A stretch of DNA of 16,378 nucleotides, taken from an uncultured Clostridia bacterium (GTDB lineage: Bacteria; Bacillota_A; Clostridia; Christensenellales; CAG-138). Positions 6,561 to 16,378 of the stretch are shown here, in pieces. Each line of letters begins with the position of its first letter. Within the stretch, counting starts at the first letter, position 1. Made by a program: the position numbers and the translations under genes. The notes under the pieces were generated by a model. It did not search any database. It was given only the letters and a program-made list of their open reading frames with translations, and was not told where the DNA came from. The DNA lies in assembly GCA_946623765.1 (NCBI GenBank), contig CAMORL010000022.1:1-16378 (forward strand), given 5' to 3'.

Positions 6561-9446
6561 ATGCAGAAACACGACGTGATTCACGGGTTCAGGATCGAAC
6601 GCGTCCGCCCGATCAAAGAACTGAACGCAACGCTTTGGGAGATGACGCATGAAAAGACCGGCGCACAGCTTGCCTGGATCGACCGGAAGGAGGAGAACAA
6701 GACCTTTGCGATCGCGTTCAAGACGCTTCCGGAGGATTCCACCGGCGTGTTCCATATCATAGAGCACTCGGTGCTGTGCGGATCGGACAAATACCCGGTC
6801 AAGGATCCGTTCGTCGAGCTTCTGAAAAGCTCGGTGCAGACGTTTCTGAACGCGTTTACCTTTCCGGACAAGACGGTCTATCCGGTTTCGAGCCGCAACG
6901 ACCGCGATTTTCTGAACCTGATCGACATCTATCTCGACGCCGTGCTGCATCCGCTGATCTATCATAAGCCGGAGATCTTCCGGCAGGAGGGCTGGCGCTA
7001 TGAGGGCGAGGGGGAAACCCTCTGCTATCAGGGTGTGGTCTTCAACGAAATGAAGGGAGCGTTCGCCTCGCCGCAGACCGTCATGAGCAATGAAATACAG
7101 CGCGCGCTGTTTCCGGACAACTGCTACCGGCACGTGTCCGGCGGCGATCCCGCCTGCATTCCGGATCTCACGTACGAGCAGTTTATCGCAAGCCATCGGA
7201 AATACTACCATCCCTCCAACGCGCGCATTTCGCTCGTCGGAAGCGTCGAGCTCGACGCGGTGCTTGCGAAGATCGACGCGTTTCTGTCCGCGTTCGACCG
7301 GCTTGACGCGGACTTCACGATCCCCGCGCAGCGGCCTGTCGCGCGCGTCATAAAGGAAGTGCCGTTTGAGATCGGCTCGGAGGATCCGACGGACGGCCGC
7401 GCAATGATCGCGTCCATGAAAGTACTCGGCGATTTTTCGGCGCGCGAACGGCTGTTTGCCGCCGAGGTGCTTGCGGATTATCTGACGGGCGACAACGACG
7501 CGCCGCTGAAGCGCGCGGTCATCGACCGGGGACTTGCGCAGGATTTCTCCGTCGAGGTCTGGGACGGATTCATGGAAAACATGGTCGGCTGGCAGGCGAT
7601 GAATACCGACGCCGAAAAACGCGAAGCGCTGGAAGCGGCGATCTCCGAAACGGTCGAAAGAATCGTAAAGGACGGGCTCGACAGGGAACGCCTCTCGGCG
7701 TGTCTGCACAGCTTTGCGTTCCGCAAGCGCGACACCGACGGCGGATGGGCGCAGAGAAGCCTTTTGGAAGCGCTCTCGCTGCTCGACACGTGGCTCTACG
7801 GCGGCGATCCGCTGGAGGGCATTGCGGTCGAAGCGCCGCTTTGCGCACTTGAAGAACGGCTGACCGGCACGTATTTCGAGGACCTTTTGCGGGAGTTCTT
7901 CCTGGATACGGCGAACGGCGCGACGATCGTCCTCGTGCCGTCCAAAACGCTCGGCGACGAAAAGCGGGCAAAGGAAGCCGCGCGGCTCAAGGCGGAAAGC
8001 GCGGCGTGGACGGAAGCGGATCTTGAACGCATCCGGCGGGAATCGGAAGCGCTGCGAATCTTTCAGCAGACGCCGGACAGCGAGGAAGCGCTCAGAACGA
8101 TCCCGATGCTGAAGCTCTCGGATCTCAACGACGCGCCGGAACCGCTCCGTACGGAGAAGACCGAAACCGCAGGCGTCACCGTGCTCACGCATACGGTCGA
8201 CAGCGCGCTGTCCCGCATCCGGCTGAACTTTGCGGCGGACGACCTTTCGCTTTCCGAACTGCCTGCGCTCTCGGTGCTGTGTCATGTGCTCGGCAGCATG
8301 GCGACAAAGCGGCATACGCGCGCTTCGCTGCCGCTTGCAATCAAGAATACGATCGGCAGGCTGGACGTTTCGCCGACGGTGCTGCCCGGAAGCGACGCGC
8401 GTCATTGCCGTGTGCTGCTCACGGTCAGCGCATCCTGCCTGAAGGAACAGACGGCGGCGGCAGCCGCGCTCCTCACGGAACTCCTTCTGGAGACCGAGTT
8501 TTCGGATGCGGAGCTTGTGCAGGAGATCGTGCAGCAGATCGCGGTCGGCGCAAAGCTCTCGCTGCCCGGCGAGGGACACCGCTATGCCATGATGCGCTTC
8601 GGCGCGTATGAATCCGCGTTCGGCGCGGCAAACGAAGCGATCGGCGGCGTGTCGTTCATCCAATGGCTGAACGACGTGAACGCGGGCGGGGACGCAGCGG
8701 CGAAGTCGCTTTTGAACACCATGGAAACGCTTCTGTATAAGCTCGCCGTGAAGCGGAGGCTGACGGTTTCCCGATCGGAGGCGACGGATGCGTCGGCGGT
8801 CGAAGCGATCGTTTCCGCCCTGCCGGAGGGCGAGCCCGCCCCGCGGGAAGCCTCCTTTGAAACGCTCGGCAAGCGGCGGGAAGGCGTTGTGATTCCGGCG
8901 CAGGTCGGTTTCGCCGCGACCGGCGGCAACCTGCAGAACTACGGCATTCCGTTTTCCGGCAGCATTCCGGTGCTTGCAAATCTGTTAAACTTCACATACC
9001 TCTGGAATCAGATCCGCGTACAGGGCGGTGCGTACGGATGCGGCTTTGTCGGACGCGACACCGGCGAACTGTGCTTCTATACCTATCGCGATCCGAACCC
9101 CGCGCGCTCGCTCGGGATCATGCGGGAAGCGGCGTCGTTCGTGCGGGCGTTTCTGAAGGACGATCCGGATCTCACGGGATACATTCTGAGCGCGGTTTCG
9201 ACGGTCGATCCGCTTCGCAATGCGAACGCGAAGATGATCACGGGGGACAATCGCTATTTCCGCGGAATCACCGGCGAACAGGCGGTCGAACGCTATCGCA
9301 GACTGATCGGCACAAAGGCGGAGGACCTTCTTGCGCTGTGCGGGATGCTGGAACGGATCGCGGCGGAGGATGCCGTCACGGTGATTGCGGGCAGGGAACT
9401 GCTGAACGCATGCGGAAACGAGATCACGGACATTTTGAGCGTATAA
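6561..9446 (+). CDS. M16C family zinc metallopeptidase (PreP/Cym1-like insulinase family)
   Basis: The 961-residue product is the usual size of one-chain M16C peptidases, which fold as two halves forming a closed chamber that degrades peptides of up to a few dozen residues. The inverted zinc motif is HIIEH, with His65 and His69 as zinc ligands and Glu68 as the catalytic base. Glu163 in VFNEMKGAF is the expected third ligand. The C-terminal half carries the family's VQGGAYGCGF segment (820 onward), used in substrate positioning and catalysis. There is no signal peptide, so it is probably cytosolic and recycles oligopeptides; this is inferred from the family. It is the first gene of a likely three-gene operon, with its own promoter and a good ribosome site 6 bases before the ATG. 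The next gene's ribosome site overlaps its stop codon. Confidence 0.92.
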   Translation: MQKHDVIHGFRIERVRPIKELNATLWEMTHEKTGAQLAWIDRKEENKTFAIAFKTLPEDSTGVFHIIEHSVLCGSDKYPVKDPFVELLKSSVQTFLNAFTFPDKTVYPVSSRNDRDFLNLIDIYLDAVLHPLIYHKPEIFRQEGWRYEGEGETLCYQGVVFNEMKGAFASPQTVMSNEIQRALFPDNCYRHVSGGDPACIPDLTYEQFIASHRKYYHPSNARISLVGSVELDAVLAKIDAFLSAFDRLDADFTIPAQRPVARVIKEVPFEIGSEDPTDGRAMIASMKVLGDFSARERLFAAEVLADYLTGDNDAPLKRAVIDRGLAQDFSVEVWDGFMENMVGWQAMNTDAEKREALEAAISETVERIVKDGLDRERLSACLHSFAFRKRDTDGGWAQRSLLEALSLLDTWLYGGDPLEGIAVEAPLCALEERLTGTYFEDLLREFFLDTANGATIVLVPSKTLGDEKRAKEAARLKAESAAWTEADLERIRRESEALRIFQQTPDSEEALRTIPMLKLSDLNDAPEPLRTEKTETAGVTVLTHTVDSALSRIRLNFAADDLSLSELPALSVLCHVLGSMATKRHTRASLPLAIKNTIGRLDVSPTVLPGSDARHCRVLLTVSASCLKEQTAAAAALLTELLLETEFSDAELVQEIVQQIAVGAKLSLPGEGHRYAMMRFGAYESAFGAANEAIGGVSFIQWLNDVNAGGDAAAKSLLNTMETLLYKLAVKRRLTVSRSEATDASAVEAIVSALPEGEPAPREASFETLGKRREGVVIPAQVGFAATGGNLQNYGIPFSGSIPVLANLLNFTYLWNQIRVQGGAYGCGFVGRDTGELCFYTYRDPNPARSLGIMREAASFVRAFLKDDPDLTGYILSAVSTVDPLRNANAKMITGDNRYFRGITGEQAVERYRRLIGTKAEDLLALCGMLERIAAEDAVTVIAGRELLNACGNEITDILSV

Positions 9447-9457
9447 GGAGAACTGCC

Positions 9458-9979
9458 GTGAACGCGCGTGAAATACTGATCGAAAAGAACCGTTTGTACT
9501 GTGCCGCCGGCGCCGATCCGCTTCGGGAGCGCACGGCAAGGGAGGGGCAGCATCCGTATGCGATCGTACTCTGCTGTTCCGATTCGCGCGTGATCCCGGA
9601 AAAGATTTTCGGCGCGGACATCGGCGAGCTGTTTGTGATCCGCACGGCGGGCAACGTTCCGGGAAGCCATGCGCTCGGCAGCATCGAATACGCGGCGGAG
9701 CATCTCGGCTGCGAGCTTGCGCTGGTGCTCGGACACACGGGCTGCGGCGCGGTTGCGGCAGCGCTTTCGGGGCATGGACAGGGACGCGTCGCCGTCATCA
9801 CCGAGGAGATCCGAAAGGCGATCGGAACGGAAACCGATGCCGATGCGGCGTGCAGACGGAACGTACTGCGCGGGGTGAAAACGATCCGCGAGGCGTTTTC
9901 GGACGAACCCGGGATGCAGCACCTTCGTGTAGAGGGCGCCGTGTACGACATCGCAACCGGCGCGGTCGAATGGCTTTGA
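9458..9979 (+). CDS. beta-class carbonic anhydrase
   Basis: This enzyme interconverts CO2 and bicarbonate and is cytosolic. The 173-residue product is slightly short for the family. It contains the beta-class zinc-site motifs CSDSR (Cys40 zinc ligand, Asp42 and Arg44 forming the catalytic dyad) and GHTGCGA (His93 and Cys96 zinc ligands), plus the conserved IRTAGNVP segment. The start is GTG at 9458: AAGGAG at 9445-9450 lies 7 bases upstream and no in-frame ATG occurs before the catalytic motifs. The ribosome site overlaps the stop of the M16 peptidase gene, so the two are probably co-transcribed and coupled. In anaerobes such enzymes supply bicarbonate for carboxylation or help hold internal pH. 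Confidence 0.92.
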   Translation: MNAREILIEKNRLYCAAGADPLRERTAREGQHPYAIVLCCSDSRVIPEKIFGADIGELFVIRTAGNVPGSHALGSIEYAAEHLGCELALVLGHTGCGAVAAALSGHGQGRVAVITEEIRKAIGTETDADAACRRNVLRGVKTIREAFSDEPGMQHLRVEGAVYDIATGAVEWL

Positions 9980-10019
9980 ACGAATTGAAAAAACAACGAA
10001 CCGCATGAGGAGCGAACGT

Positions 10020-12413
<2,394 letters not shown>

Positions 12414-12425
12414 AACCAATGCAAA

Positions 12426-12457
12426 AAAGCACCTCCGGAACTGCCCGGAGGTGCTTT
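12426..12457. terminator. bidirectional terminator between the ATPase and subtilase genes
   Basis: A perfect 13-bp stem, AAAGCACCTCCGG (12426-12438) with CCGGAGGTGCTTT (12445-12457), has a 6-base loop. On the minus strand it runs directly into TTTTTT, making a strong terminator for the subtilase. On the plus strand the tail is TTTCGATTTT, adequate for the ATPase operon. Confidence 0.9.
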
Positions 12458-12472
12458 CGATTTTCGGAAGCG

Positions 12473-15400
12473 TCAGTTTTCGACCTTGACCGTGATGACG
12501 ACGGTTCTGTTGCTGCCGTCGGTCGATTTGACCGTGATTTTCGCGGTGCCGGTTTTGGTTCCGGCGCAGATGCAGAGGAAGGGATCGCAGACGTCATATC
12601 CGTCCACAAGCGCATAGGCGATGTCCGGATTGCTGGAGCTGAATGTGTAGTGGTTCCTCCGGTAGCCGAACCCGGTGAATCCGCCCTCGCAGGTGATCAG
12701 GACGTGCGTCGACTGGTCTTTTTTGAGCGTGATCTTCGTATCGCTTGCGCTGACGCGCGTGACGGGATTCGTCACGATATAATCCGCATAGCCGAATACG
12801 CCGGTGCCGTCCGTTGCGGTCGCGTAGACATAGATGTGCAGATCGCCTTCATCCGGGTCCCCGCCGACGTCCTGCAGAAAGATCGGCAGAATTCCCTTGT
12901 TCACGGTCAGCGCGCCGTTTTTCGAGAGCTTGACCCAGCCGTTCTGCTTCGCTTCTTCGGTAATATTGCCCTGCGAGCTGCTCATGACCGAGAAGTCCCA
13001 CACGACCTTCGTGTTCGAGGGCTTGCCGTAGCTGTCCGCAAAGACGGCGGTGTTGCCGACCGTTTTGCCGATGCCGATCAGATAGACGCCGTTCTGCTCG
13101 AGATAGGCGGGGTTCTTGGACTGGATCGTGATTCTGGACACCGGATTGACGACCGTGATCTTGCAGGAAGCCTTCTTGTTCGAGCCGTCCTGCACGGTGC
13201 AGCTGATGTTTGCCGTACCCGCACGGACCGCCTTCACAAGGCCGGTCTTCGGATCGACGGCGGCAGCCTTCGGGTTGCTGCTGGTCCAGAGAACCTCGGC
13301 GCCGTTGCTGACCGAAGCGATCAGACGGATCGTATTCGCGTCGGGGGACAGGTCAAGCGGCACGGAGAACAGCGTCGCCGCGGTGACGGTTCCGTTCCGC
13401 TCGGTGACGGAGGGACCGCCGAAATCGGCATAGCCTTGGATCTGGATCGAAGCTGCCTTTGCGGGAAGGATCGTCACCGTCTTGCTTGCCTGCGCGTCGG
13501 CATTTACGCCGTCGAATGCTTTGGCAACGATCGTGAACGTGCCGCTCTTGACGGTCGCGGGGATCTTCACCGTGCCGTTTGCGGTGACGGTAACGCCCTC
13601 GGGCGCGTCGCTGAGCGACCACACGACCTTCCGGTTGCTGGCGGTCTTCGGAAGGACCTCTGCGCGGAAGGAGACGGATGTGCCGGACGCCGCGCAGCTC
13701 TGCGTCGTCGTGATGACTACGTCGGTCGCGGGCTGCAGTGCGGTGACCTTGCAGGTCGCTTTTTTGCCGGATCCGTCCAAAACCTCGCAGGTGATGGTTG
13801 CGGAGCCTTTTCCGACTGCCGTGACCGTGCCGGTTTCACTGACGACGGCGACCTTTTTGTTGCTGCTCGTCCAACGGAACGCTGCGTCCTCGACGTTCAC
13901 GTCGTTCTTCTGCGAATCCTTGAGTTCCTTGATGTTCAGCGTTTCGCTCCGGTCGATGTAGAGCGACAGGGCGGTCGCATTCAGCTTGATGACGCTGATC
14001 GGCAAAAGCTGCCGGATCTGGATCGCGACGTCCTTGTATTTTGCCGTATTCGCTGCGGAGGTCGCGCGGACGGTGATGCTGCCGGTTTCGCCCGCCTTTG
14101 TCGTCAGCTTGCCGCTGTTGAGGTCGATCTTCGCATTCGGACAGCCGATCTGGGAATGGATCTTCCACGTGACCTTCTGATCCACGTCGGTCGAGCCGTC
14201 CGCGGTGACGACCGCGGAGAGCTGGATGCTCTTGCCGGGGATCAGCGATTTCGGCGCGGTCACGGAAACGGTCAGCCGGTTGAGAACGTCTGCGCTTTGA
14301 TCGGGGACGATCTTGACCTTGACGGTCGTAACGCCGCTCGAAACGCCCATGCCCGACACGCACATGACCTTGACGGTCAGAACGTCGCCGACGTGCAGAT
14401 TCAGCGAAGGATCCTTCAGGGAGATGACGGCGCGGTCCTCCAGATTTTCAAGGAGCTGTCCGTTCCGAAGTTCGCCGTTTGCGACGCTCGGAGCGGAGCC
14501 GTCCAGCGTGTAGACAAACGCGGCGGTAATATCGTCGCCGTCGTAGCCGCCGCTGTTGTGCATGACAAACTTCAGCTTGCCCTCCTGCGTCGCTTCCGCG
14601 ACGGCAGAACCGAGAACGACGCCTTCGCTGTCCGTCTGCGGAGGTGTGTAAAGAATGACCGAGGGCGCTTTCTTATCGGACAGGAACAGCTTGCCGGCGT
14701 CGATGATGCCCTTGCCGCAGCCCTGGGATGTACACTTGGAGGTTGCGGCGAGAAGGATCTTCTGAAGCTGCGCCGGACCGGGATTGCCCATGCGTCCGAT
14801 ATACAGCGCGGCGACGCCTGAGACTATGGGAGCTGCCATCGAGGTGCCGTCCCAGCAGCCGTAGCGTTCGCCCCAGAGGGATTCCGGAAGCGTGGACCAG
14901 ATCGCGTAACCGGGTGCGGCGAGGTCGCACCAGCTTCCGTAGTTGGAGAACGGGGCGCGCGCGCCGGTTTCGTCGGTCGCAGCGACGGCGATTACGTGGT
15001 CCAGCGCGGCAGGGTATACCTTTACATTGGTGCCGTCGTTGCCCATTGCGGCAATCACCGTAACGCCGTTCTGATACGCATAATCGACCGCATCCTGCAG
15101 AACGGTGCTGTAGCCGTATCCGCAAAGGCTCATGCTGATGATGTCGACCTTCTCGTTGAAGCCGTTGTCGAGGCGGTAGTCCACGGCGTAATAGATGCCG
15201 CTTGCCCAGTCGGAGTACCAGCCGAAGTTTTCTGCGTCCAGAACACGGACGGGCAGAATATCGACAAACGGTGCGATGCCTGCGCCGCCGAGACCGTTGT
15301 CCGCGGTTGCGCCGATGATGCCGGCGCAGTGCGTGCCGTGACCGTGCTCGTCCATGGGATCGTCGTCTCCGTCGACGAAATCTTTGCCCGGGAGCACGTA

Positions 15401-16108
15401 TTCGAGATCTTCGTGACGGTAATCCACGCCGGAGTCAAGAACGGCGACGCAGACGCTGTGTCCCCATCCGCGGTTCACACCCCACGCCTCGTAGGAATTG
15501 ACCACATCATGCTGATACTGATAGTACCAGGCGTCATTGGGGTGGGACATGAGCGGATCGGGGTTTTCCGAGGATTCGTACCATGTTTTCCAGCTTTGCA
15601 GGGTCGGCAGAACGACGCCGCCGCTGCCGGATTCGTTCCGCTTTTTCGATGAGGTCAGAACCGGATCGGGGGCGGAACGGTAGTTCGGCTCCACCGGAGG
15701 CAGATTGAACGCGGGATTCAGACCGGCGGCAACCGCGCTTCGGACGCTTACGCCCGAGATGCGCAGCACGGCGACATGTCCGTCAAAGCGGACGAGCTCG
15801 GCGTTGTACGCCTTTGCGATCGCCTCGGCAAGCGCTTGGGAGTCGGCGGTTGCGATCAGCTGATCGGCGGCATAATCCGTTCCCGCGGTCATGTTGTCCA
15901 GCGCATCCAGCACATTGTGACCGATCAGCGCGCGCTTGCTGTTCATCTGCTGCTCGCTCAGTTCATAATCGTCCGGCATGCCGTTGATTCCGGCGGGCAG
16001 TTCCTCTTCGCCGGACGTGCCGTTCTCCGCAAACGCGGAGGGAATCAGCGCGGCGACGAACAGCACCGCCAGAAGAAGCGACAGCAGCTTTTTCAGATTT
16101 CCGTACAT
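12473..16108 (-). CDS. secreted subtilisin-like serine protease with Big_2 Ig-like domains
   Basis: The 1211-residue product begins with a Sec signal peptide (MYGNLKK, a hydrophobic core, then cleavage after about SAFA). Residues about 26-150 form a propeptide that ends near PPVEPNY, like I9-type inhibitory propeptides. The S8 catalytic domain holds Asp225 in VLDSGVD, His257 in HGHGTHCAG, the oxyanion Asn357 in MGNDG, and Ser423 in DGTSMAAP, so it should be active. Residues about 480-605 resemble a chitobiase-type beta-sandwich (VYTLDGSAPS). Then come about six Big_2-type Ig-like modules from about residue 607 to the end. Two of them, around Trp746 and Trp941, share WTSSN and a DGS-KKA-CK pattern with a Cys pair 12 apart. 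No LPXTG, SLH or other anchor ends the protein, so it may be released or bound through the Big_2 modules. The ATG at 16108 has GGAGG 7 bases upstream; an earlier ATG at 16129 does not. Confidence 0.93.
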   Translation of the reverse strand: MYGNLKKLLSLLLAVLFVAALIPSAFAENGTSGEEELPAGINGMPDDYELSEQQMNSKRALIGHNVLDALDNMTAGTDYAADQLIATADSQALAEAIAKAYNAELVRFDGHVAVLRISGVSVRSAVAAGLNPAFNLPPVEPNYRSAPDPVLTSSKKRNESGSGGVVLPTLQSWKTWYESSENPDPLMSHPNDAWYYQYQHDVVNSYEAWGVNRGWGHSVCVAVLDSGVDYRHEDLEYVLPGKDFVDGDDDPMDEHGHGTHCAGIIGATADNGLGGAGIAPFVDILPVRVLDAENFGWYSDWASGIYYAVDYRLDNGFNEKVDIISMSLCGYGYSTVLQDAVDYAYQNGVTVIAAMGNDGTNVKVYPAALDHVIAVAATDETGARAPFSNYGSWCDLAAPGYAIWSTLPESLWGERYGCWDGTSMAAPIVSGVAALYIGRMGNPGPAQLQKILLAATSKCTSQGCGKGIIDAGKLFLSDKKAPSVILYTPPQTDSEGVVLGSAVAEATQEGKLKFVMHNSGGYDGDDITAAFVYTLDGSAPSVANGELRNGQLLENLEDRAVISLKDPSLNLHVGDVLTVKVMCVSGMGVSSGVTTVKVKIVPDQSADVLNRLTVSVTAPKSLIPGKSIQLSAVVTADGSTDVDQKVTWKIHSQIGCPNAKIDLNSGKLTTKAGETGSITVRATSAANTAKYKDVAIQIRQLLPISVIKLNATALSLYIDRSETLNIKELKDSQKNDVNVEDAAFRWTSSNKKVAVVSETGTVTAVGKGSATITCEVLDGSGKKATCKVTALQPATDVVITTTQSCAASGTSVSFRAEVLPKTASNRKVVWSLSDAPEGVTVTANGTVKIPATVKSGTFTIVAKAFDGVNADAQASKTVTILPAKAASIQIQGYADFGGPSVTERNGTVTAATLFSVPLDLSPDANTIRLIASVSNGAEVLWTSSNPKAAAVDPKTGLVKAVRAGTANISCTVQDGSNKKASCKITVVNPVSRITIQSKNPAYLEQNGVYLIGIGKTVGNTAVFADSYGKPSNTKVVWDFSVMSSSQGNITEEAKQNGWVKLSKNGALTVNKGILPIFLQDVGGDPDEGDLHIYVYATATDGTGVFGYADYIVTNPVTRVSASDTKITLKKDQSTHVLITCEGGFTGFGYRRNHYTFSSSNPDIAYALVDGYDVCDPFLCICAGTKTGTAKITVKSTDGSNRTVVITVKVEN

Positions 16109-16140
16109 TGCAAATCCTCCATACAGCATTTTGCAGCTCC

Positions 16141-16160
16141 AAACGGGACAACCCCCGTTT
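16141..16160. repeat. 7-bp inverted repeat in the subtilase 5' untranslated region
   Basis: AAACGGG and CCCGTTT flank six bases (ACAACC on the plus strand). It lies between the predicted subtilase promoter and its ribosome site, and no T-tract follows it in the direction of transcription. It may be an operator or a stabilising mRNA hairpin; which one cannot be told from sequence. Confidence 0.5.
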
Positions 16161-16182
16161 GTTTACATAATATATCAAGTAT

Positions 16183-16211
16183 ATAGTACCATAAATTATA
16201 GGAAGATTCAA
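16183..16211 (-). promoter_or_regulatory. likely promoter of the subtilase gene
   Basis: On the minus strand TTGAAT (16211-16206) is followed after 17 bases by TACTAT (16188-16183). TGG precedes it, giving an extended -10. The surrounding 16165-16200 is very AT-rich compared with the rest of the window and contains other -10-like hexamers, so the exact choice is uncertain. The leader would be about 70 bases. Confidence 0.55.
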
Positions 16212-16336
16212 GTGCTTCGGGCGCTTTTCACCGCACCATCCGGAAAAGAAGGGGCGGTTGGCGGCTGCTTGTCAGGTGGGATTGCAGGCATAAGCGGAAG
16301 AAACCTCTGCATTGCCTCCGCCGATGTAAGAAAAAA
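16212..16336. other. non-coding GC-rich stretch, unassigned
   Basis: No convincing coding frame is seen. Short frames exist on the minus strand (for example ATG near 16312 to a stop near 16208) but lack a ribosome site. The plus-strand sequence can fold: TGCAGG near 16281 pairs with a downstream CC-T-CTGCA, and GGCGG at about 16253 pairs with CCGCC near 16318-16322. This suggests a structured RNA or a leader of a gene to the right. No known RNA family is confidently recognised. Confidence 0.3.
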
Positions 16337-16371
16337 GGCGCGGTCCGCATGCAATGACTGCGGATCGCACC
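16337..16371 (-). terminator. intrinsic terminator at the right edge
   Basis: GCGGTCCGCA (16340-16349) pairs with TGCGGATCGC (16359-16368), with one G-U pair and a 9-base loop. Two further G-C pairs lie outside an A/C mismatch. Read on the minus strand the stem is followed by TTTTTT (16336-16331), a strong terminator. It probably ends a minus-strand gene that lies beyond the right edge. On the plus strand the tail is CGTTTT, so plus-strand attenuation of a gene to the right is a second possibility. Confidence 0.75.
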
Positions 16372-16378
16372 CGTTTTG

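Noticed and set aside
6543..8663. Open frame of 706 codons on the minus strand opposite the M16 peptidase
   Set aside because: Same composition-driven antisense pattern, with no family features. The plus-strand gene has the zinc motif, promoter and ribosome site.
9038..9457. N-terminal extension of the carbonic anhydrase into the M16 gene
   Set aside because: The frame is open for 140 codons upstream but that stretch is an out-of-frame shadow of the peptidase. GTG at 9458 has its own ribosome site and the family-like N-terminus.
12419..14821. Open frame of 800 codons on the plus strand opposite the subtilase gene
   Set aside because: The translation is rich in Arg, Asp and Ala with no recognisable domain. 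It is the antisense of a clear S8 protease with Big_2 modules. Long antisense frames are expected at this GC content.
16208..16312. Short minus-strand frame of about 34 codons before the subtilase promoter
   Set aside because: It has no ribosome site, no recognisable product, and lies just downstream of a terminator in the same direction.

Overview
The window holds eight protein-coding genes and one very short leader-peptide gene. They are densely packed, with high GC, strong G-rich ribosome binding sites (GGAGG-type), sigma-70/A-like promoters and clean intrinsic terminators. Together with a lipoprotein type I pullulanase and a secreted subtilase carrying Big_2 Ig-like modules, this suggests a GC-rich member of the Clostridia (Firmicutes), probably an anaerobic gut-type organism. 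This is inferred from gene content and signals only; no marker gene is present.

Layout: (i) 22-1512 (+), a MATE-family efflux transporter. It ends at a bidirectional terminator (1524-1556) shared with the convergent cysteine operon. (ii) 1611-3649 (-), a complete cysteine-biosynthesis operon. It has a consensus promoter (3621-3649), a 22-codon leader peptide with three consecutive Cys codons and a fourth further on (3519-3587), overlapping antiterminator and terminator hairpins (3469-3540), cysK (2495-3424) and cysE (1611-2492). (iii) 3693-6490 (+), a divergent promoter driving a secreted pullulanase lipoprotein. Two short palindromes lie in and beside that promoter. (iv) 6497-12457 (+), a second promoter followed by an M16C zinc metallopeptidase, a beta-carbonic anhydrase and a CtpE-like P-type ATPase, with gaps of 11 and 40 bases. 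(v) 12473-16211 (-), a 1211-residue secreted subtilisin-like protease with its own promoter. It converges on the ATPase and shares a 13-bp terminator hairpin with it. (vi) 16212-16378, a non-coding right edge with structured GC-rich sequence and a strong terminator, probably for a minus-strand gene lying outside the window.

The most interesting element is the control region of cysK-cysE. A leader peptide rich in Cys codons, an antiterminator that overlaps its last codons, and a terminator just before cysK form a complete ribosome-mediated transcription attenuator for cysteine. The spacing fits the classical trp/his-type mechanism: a ribosome stalled at the Cys triplet would leave the antiterminator arm free, while a ribosome at the stop codon would mask it. 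In Firmicutes, cysteine genes are more usually controlled by CymR-type repressors, T-boxes or S-boxes, none of which is evident here. The remaining genes look like ordinary housekeeping, nutrient and secretion functions.
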